A model generated the notes under the pieces. That model was given only the letters and a program-made list of their open reading frames with translations. It did no database searches and was not told where the DNA came from. Below are positions 60,201 to 64,000 of a DNA stretch of 64,000 bases, one piece after another. A program made the position numbers and the translations under genes. The number at the start of each line of letters is the position of its first letter. Positions within the stretch are counted from its first letter, which is position 1. The DNA lies in NCBI GenBank assembly GCA_964368445.1, contig CAYJAY010000001.1, forward strand, positions 124,001 through 188,000. Reading direction: 5' to 3'. The stretch is from CAYJAY01 sp964368445. GTDB taxonomy: Bacteria > Bacillota > Clostridia > Oscillospirales > Ruminococcaceae.

Positions 60201-62078
60201 TTAATCAGACGATTTAGGGTCGAGAGCCTCTCGCAAAGCATCCCCGATTAGGTTAACGCATAAAGCTGTGGCAACTACAAAGAAAGCCGGAATGAGCCAG
60301 CGCCACCAATAGAACTCGATAACCGAAATATCCTGCGCCGAACTTAACATGTTGCCCCAAGATGGGGTTGGTTCGGCGACGCCGAAACCGAGGAACGACA
60401 AGGCGGCTTCCGCAAGTAGCGAGGAGGAATAGCCAAGAGTTATGTTGATTATGACAACATTAAAGATGTTGGGAAGAATGTGTCTAAACATAATAGTTCG
60501 CTGTTTAATACCAAGCGCGCGGGCCGCTAGCACAAAATCTTTTTCGCGCTCAAGCAACAGTTTTGCGCGAATAAGACGCGCTAGCGACATCCACCCAAGA
60601 AGCCCCAGTATGACCATGATGAGAAACAGTTTGTTGGTTTGCGACATCGAAAAACCAATTGCGTACGAAAGCGTTATCGCAATTGGATAAAACGGGATAG
60701 CGTCAAACACGTCTGCGGCACGCATTAAAACGTGGTCGACAAAACCACCAAAATATCCTGCTGTTAGACCGACAAGCAAAGCTATCGTTGTTGACAAAGC
60801 GACGGCTATAATACCAACCGTGAGAGAAATTCTTCCGCCGTGGATTATGCGTGAAAGAACGTCTCGGCCAAACTGGTCTGTGCCGAACAAAAAACCGCTG
60901 TTTCCAAATGCGCAAATTCCCTGTTCGCTTATCGTGTAAAGTTGAAAATAATCGATATATATTTGGTCAACATTTTTTGCTTCGCTTGGAACTTCGGTTT
61001 GATTAAAACTGTTGTCCCCCATCACAAAAACCTCGCCTTTGTCGGTTAATATCATGAAGTTTTTATATCCGCCGTCTATATCGACCGGTTTTCCCGAAAG
61101 TTCGGGCAGTTTGTCGAGGTTGTCGATTGAACTTCCCCATGTATACAGCGTGTTGTCGTTGGACAAAGCGAGGACGTTGCGGTTTGTCGCCGCAATAGAG
61201 GTTATGAAAACGCTGTTGTCTGTGAGTTGTTGTGGTAAAAGCGAAGAAAATTCTGTTCCCCTGTCTCCGATAACCGCGACTGTTCCGTCGTCCAAAAGCA
61301 ACGCTATGTTGTTGTCGGCAACCGCTATTTCTATTATTCGCCCTTTATATTCTCGAGGGATTAGAAATGTCGTTTCCGCCGTCGTTGAACCAAAGATATA
61401 AAGATTTTGGTCGCTTCCGACAACGGCGGTATACCCCGACATAGCTTCAAGCTGTTTAACCGTAACATCGTCACGTTTAAACACGTTTATAATTTCGCTG
61501 TCGATTTCGGTTTGGCCGTTGCCGTTGTAACCGAAAGCGTAAAAGTTGTCGTCTTTATCCACCGCAACGACGTGGTTTCCGCCACTCGCTATGTCTTTTA
61601 TCTCGGCTTGGTATATCTCGGGCGGAACATCAAAGATATAGCTTGAAACGTTTTGTTGGCTTTTGTTTGGTTCGGTTCCAAAGATATAAAATTCGCCGTC
61701 TTCGGTTATGGCGGCGCTAAACGATATGCCGGACGATATCTTTTTAATCGGTTTATCCTCGAGCTTTGAGGGATAATCGAGATAGTTTAAACCGGGGCGC
61801 AAGTTTGCGAGGGTAAGTTCTGTTTTGTTTTGGTCGTATGGTATCAAAAGTGAACTAATAAAACAAAACAAAAAAATAAAAACAAATCCCACCATACCAA
61901 CTACGGCGAGTTTGTTTTTTATAAATTTTAACCCGACAGTTTTTAAAGGCGATACAAAATCGCTTTGTTGGATATTTTCGGGGGAAACGTTGATTCCTTT
62001 AAAAAACCGCTTAAACATGTTGCAAAACGATTTCAAAATCTTTTTAAATAGATTGTCGTTGTTGTGGTTAACAGGCAT
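60201..62078 (-). CDS. oppC: OppC-type permease with a seven-repeat RCC1 propeller inserted in its outer loop
   Basis: This peptide-transport permease has 625 residues, about twice the normal 300. Residues 50-79 are the usual first membrane helix (VGMVGFVFIFLFCFISSL). From 398 comes the conserved FGTDQFGRDVLSRII, then the BPD_transp_1 domain with the EAA loop (AARALGIKQRT) and the end DALREALDPK. Between them, residues 111-392 hold seven RCC1-like repeats, each running from a D/E-G-like turn to YIFG, YAFG, AVIG, YTWG or VMG. Repeats are 39-49 residues apart. Seven is the number for a complete RCC1 propeller, which would sit outside the cell membrane. AGTAGGATAAATT precedes the ATG. Confidence 0.92.
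   Translation of the reverse strand: MPVNHNNDNLFKKILKSFCNMFKRFFKGINVSPENIQQSDFVSPLKTVGLKFIKNKLAVVGMVGFVFIFLFCFISSLLIPYDQNKTELTLANLRPGLNYLDYPSKLEDKPIKKISSGISFSAAITEDGEFYIFGTEPNKSQQNVSSYIFDVPPEIYQAEIKDIASGGNHVVAVDKDDNFYAFGYNGNGQTEIDSEIINVFKRDDVTVKQLEAMSGYTAVVGSDQNLYIFGSTTAETTFLIPREYKGRIIEIAVADNNIALLLDDGTVAVIGDRGTEFSSLLPQQLTDNSVFITSIAATNRNVLALSNDNTLYTWGSSIDNLDKLPELSGKPVDIDGGYKNFMILTDKGEVFVMGDNSFNQTEVPSEAKNVDQIYIDYFQLYTISEQGICAFGNSGFLFGTDQFGRDVLSRIIHGGRISLTVGIIAVALSTTIALLVGLTAGYFGGFVDHVLMRAADVFDAIPFYPIAITLSYAIGFSMSQTNKLFLIMVILGLLGWMSLARLIRAKLLLEREKDFVLAARALGIKQRTIMFRHILPNIFNVVIINITLGYSSSLLAEAALSFLGFGVAEPTPSWGNMLSSAQDISVIEFYWWRWLIPAFFVVATALCVNLIGDALREALDPKSSD
60903..61748 (-). other. RCC1-like repeat domain (seven repeats) inside oppC
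   Basis: The repeats start near residues 111, 160, 207, 248, 292, 332 and 371 of the permease. Typical copies are IKDIASGGNHVVAVDKDD and ITSIAATNRNVLALSNDN, each followed by a short aromatic strand ending in FG, IG or WG. The 282-residue block interrupts the permease between helix 1 and helix 2. Confidence 0.85.
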
Positions 62079-62122
62079 AATTTATCCTACTGACTTGTGT
62101 TATCTAAAACTTCAAGATACCG

Positions 62123-63094
62123 TTATTTAAGCTTAATTCGCGGGTCGACAAGTCCGTAAACGATATCTGCTATTACAACCGAAACAAGGCTTATGACCGC
62201 ATATAAAAGGTTTAGCGTCGTGATTATGTTGTTGTCGCGGTTGTAGACCGAGCTTATAATAAGCTTGCCGATACCGTTATACTGAAAGACGCTTTCGATA
62301 ATAGCTGAACCGGCAAACAACGAAAACAGCGTTCCGACTATTATATAAGACACCGGTATTAAAGCGTTACGAAACGCGTGGGAATATATCACAACTTTTT
62401 CCGAAAGACCTTTTGACCTTGCGGTTCTTATGTAATCTTGGCTTAAAGCCTCTATCATTGCTCCGCGAATATATCTAACCGCGCCGGCAAGGCTTATTAC
62501 GGTTAGGGTTACGGTTGGAAGCAAAAGCGTTCTGACCCATGCTGTCAAAAATTCCGCTGTGGTTAAACCGGCAGAAGAGGGGGTCCCGCCAAGCGGCAAC
62601 CACCCAAGAGTTATTGAAAAGATAAATATAAGCATGATGGCGATGAAAAACGACGGGGTTGAATAGGTGACGAGTGAAAAAAACTGCCAGCCGTTGTCGA
62701 AAAGCGACATGCGTTTGGTGGCGCATTTTATCCCGACAGGAATAGCAATCATAAGGTATAGGAAATTTACACAAAGGTTTAAAATCAGCGTGTTTTTCAA
62801 AGGTTCCGAGATAACTTCGGAAACGGGGCGGTTATATTGGTTTGAATAACCAAAATCCCCGCCTACTATTCCTTTAATCCAGATGAAATACTGCGTGACG
62901 ATATCTTTGTCAAGTCCCAACCTTTTGTACATCGCGTCGTACGCGGCTTGGTACTGTTGTTCGGTAAGTTCGGTTGGCAACATTAACACAACCGGGTCGC
63001 CCGGCATAATTTTCACCACCGCAAAAATCAAGACAGACACCAAAAAAACTACAGGTATTAAAATAATAATTCTCTTTAATAAATACCTTATCAT
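62123..63094 (-). CDS. oppB: Oligopeptide ABC transporter permease OppB
   Basis: The first permease subunit, 323 residues, of normal size. MIRYLLKRIIILIPVVFLVS and KIMPGDPVV start it, and the EAA-like loop is YIRTARSKGLSEKVVIYSHA. It ends LVDPRIKLK. AAAGGAAAACGCA lies before the ATG at 63094; the frame is open to 63118. It lies between oppA and oppC on the same strand and shows no insertion. Confidence 0.95.
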   Translation of the reverse strand: MIRYLLKRIIILIPVVFLVSVLIFAVVKIMPGDPVVLMLPTELTEQQYQAAYDAMYKRLGLDKDIVTQYFIWIKGIVGGDFGYSNQYNRPVSEVISEPLKNTLILNLCVNFLYLMIAIPVGIKCATKRMSLFDNGWQFFSLVTYSTPSFFIAIMLIFIFSITLGWLPLGGTPSSAGLTTAEFLTAWVRTLLLPTVTLTVISLAGAVRYIRGAMIEALSQDYIRTARSKGLSEKVVIYSHAFRNALIPVSYIIVGTLFSLFAGSAIIESVFQYNGIGKLIISSVYNRDNNIITTLNLLYAVISLVSVVIADIVYGLVDPRIKLK

Positions 63095-63175
63095 TGCGTT
63101 TTCCTTTAAGTTTTGCAATCGATCAACTAAAAAATTATTAATTGATGTAAACTACCATTTGTTCTATATAAAAAG

Positions 63176-64000
63176 TTATTTTTCGCTTTTGGACATTTGA
63201 CAGATTATATCTTGATATCGTGCGTATGGAGTTGTGTTGAAACCATCGACAAAGACATGTGCGGCGTCGTAGTAGTCGTTCGAGTATAGCGGAACTTGCG
63301 GCATGAGTTCGTTCCAACGTATTTGATAATTAAGCCAAGCGTCGAGATAGCTGTCGATGTCGTCGGGTTCACATTCACGCATAGCAATGATAGCGGCGTC
63401 AAGTTGCTCGTCGCCAAGTTGCGCGCGGTTTTGCATCGTTCCGACATAATCGGAATGCCAGTTATAGTATCTGTCAAACACAGCAGCAAAGTTTGTTGCA
63501 AGGTTAAACGTGTTGTATATCCTGTTTTCGGGAGCGAGTTCATACGAATAATAATAGTTTTCCAAAACCGCGTTCCAGTCGCTTTTTTCGACGTTGAATT
63601 CAATTCCGGTAAGCGGAGCGTTGGCGGCATATTGGATTTCGATTATATCGGTTAGAACATTGTCGGTCTGTCCGAGATGGTTAATAACAAGCTTGTCGCC
63701 ATTTTGGTTGTGTCTAATATAGCTTCCGTCCGCCAAAGCTTTCGAGCGGTCGAACGGCGTCACTCCGTCCGCTTCAAAAACCCATTCGGTTTTGTCGAGA
63801 TAATCGTTGGCTGCGTCTATGCTAAACGAGATTGGCGTGAGCTCTTGTTGAAGGTCTGCCGCAAGTTCTTGATACATCCATTGTCCTATGCCGTATTCGC
63901 TGTCTACCGTTGTTCCGTATCCGCCTAAGACATGCTCCACAACCGCAGAACGGTCGATAAGCGAGGCTAGCGCCCAACGAATGTTTACATCGCTTGTGAC
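63176..64000 (-). CDS. oppA: Peptide ABC transporter substrate-binding protein OppA, C-terminal part (start outside window)
   Basis: The extracytoplasmic peptide-binding lipoprotein of family 5. The frame continues past the window edge: the codons at 63941-64000 read DVNIRWALASLIDRSAV, a family-typical segment, so the apparent start at 63940 is internal. About 275 residues are visible. The C-terminal lobe has WNELMPQVPLYSNDYYDA and ends with MSKSEK. It precedes oppB by 81 bp. The signal peptide and N-terminal lobe lie beyond 64000. Confidence 0.93.
   Translation of the reverse strand, partial: VTSDVNIRWALASLIDRSAVVEHVLGGYGTTVDSEYGIGQWMYQELAADLQQELTPISFSIDAANDYLDKTEWVFEADGVTPFDRSKALADGSYIRHNQNGDKLVINHLGQTDNVLTDIIEIQYAANAPLTGIEFNVEKSDWNAVLENYYYSYELAPENRIYNTFNLATNFAAVFDRYYNWHSDYVGTMQNRAQLGDEQLDAAIIAMRECEPDDIDSYLDAWLNYQIRWNELMPQVPLYSNDYYDAAHVFVDGFNTTPYARYQDIICQMSKSEK

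Noticed and set aside
1..64000. tRNA or rRNA genes, riboswitches such as T-boxes, and intact transposases
   Set aside because: Scanned by eye for conserved tRNA arms, T-box motifs and DDE transposase proteins; none convincing was found. A covariance-model search would be decisive.

Overview
The window is a 64 kb piece of a low-GC, endospore-forming Firmicute, most likely a member of Clostridia and probably a metagenome-assembled genome. The evidence is a spoIIP gene with a sigma-E-like promoter, the yicC-remA-gmk-rpoZ-priA-def-fmt-rsmB-rlmN-PP2C-PASTA kinase-rsgA gene order, a butyrate kinase, AzlCD, strong GGAGG ribosome sites and TTG/ATG starts. Two runs of exactly 100 N mark scaffold gaps. 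No tRNA, rRNA, CRISPR array or intact insertion sequence was seen.

Layout. (1) 1-6717, plus strand: arginine biosynthesis, argH(partial)-argC-argJ-argB-argD-argF, ending in a strong hairpin. (2) 6760-13759, minus: a MacAB/YknXYZ-like exporter operon (membrane fusion protein, permease, repeat-rich lipoprotein, ATPase) followed by its OmpR-type regulator and sensor kinase. Three of its surface-exposed proteins carry glycine-rich repeats. (3) 14006-18330, minus: a MarR regulator and a heterodimeric ABC multidrug exporter, with a palindromic operator lying over the promoter. The first gap sits in an 85-bp tandem repeat at the end of the second exporter subunit. (4) 18532-31945, minus: a long conserved housekeeping run for translation, ribosome biogenesis, PASTA-kinase signalling and replication restart. 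(5) 32314-35934, minus: a Castor/Pollux-like channel (second gap, again in a duplicated gene tail) and a diguanylate cyclase. (6) 36300-45497, plus: AI-2E-family permease, a sigma factor with a DUF4349 membrane protein and a lipoprotein, butyrate kinase, a remnant plus two copies of a large membrane protein family, and a Dabb protein. (7) 45548-49423, minus: AzlCD and a three-gene amino-sugar/glycosyltransferase cassette. (8) 49635-53794: spoIIP, then a macrodomain-sirtuin-flavin/ferredoxin group divergent from an HxlR regulator. (9) 54095-64000, minus: an HD-GYP-like protein, then oppA(partial)-oppB-oppC-oppD-oppF, a 64-residue membrane protein and an M3 oligopeptidase, together a peptide import and degradation operon.

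The most unusual item is the OppC permease. Seven RCC1-like repeats, enough for a complete seven-bladed beta-propeller, are inserted in its extracytoplasmic loop. Other observations worth following are the glycine-rich exporter operon, a sirtuin/macrodomain pair without its usual GcvH-L/LplA partners, and three separate cases where only the 3' tail of a gene is duplicated. In-window copies allow both assembly gaps to be closed in frame: 0 nt for the first and 28 nt for the second.
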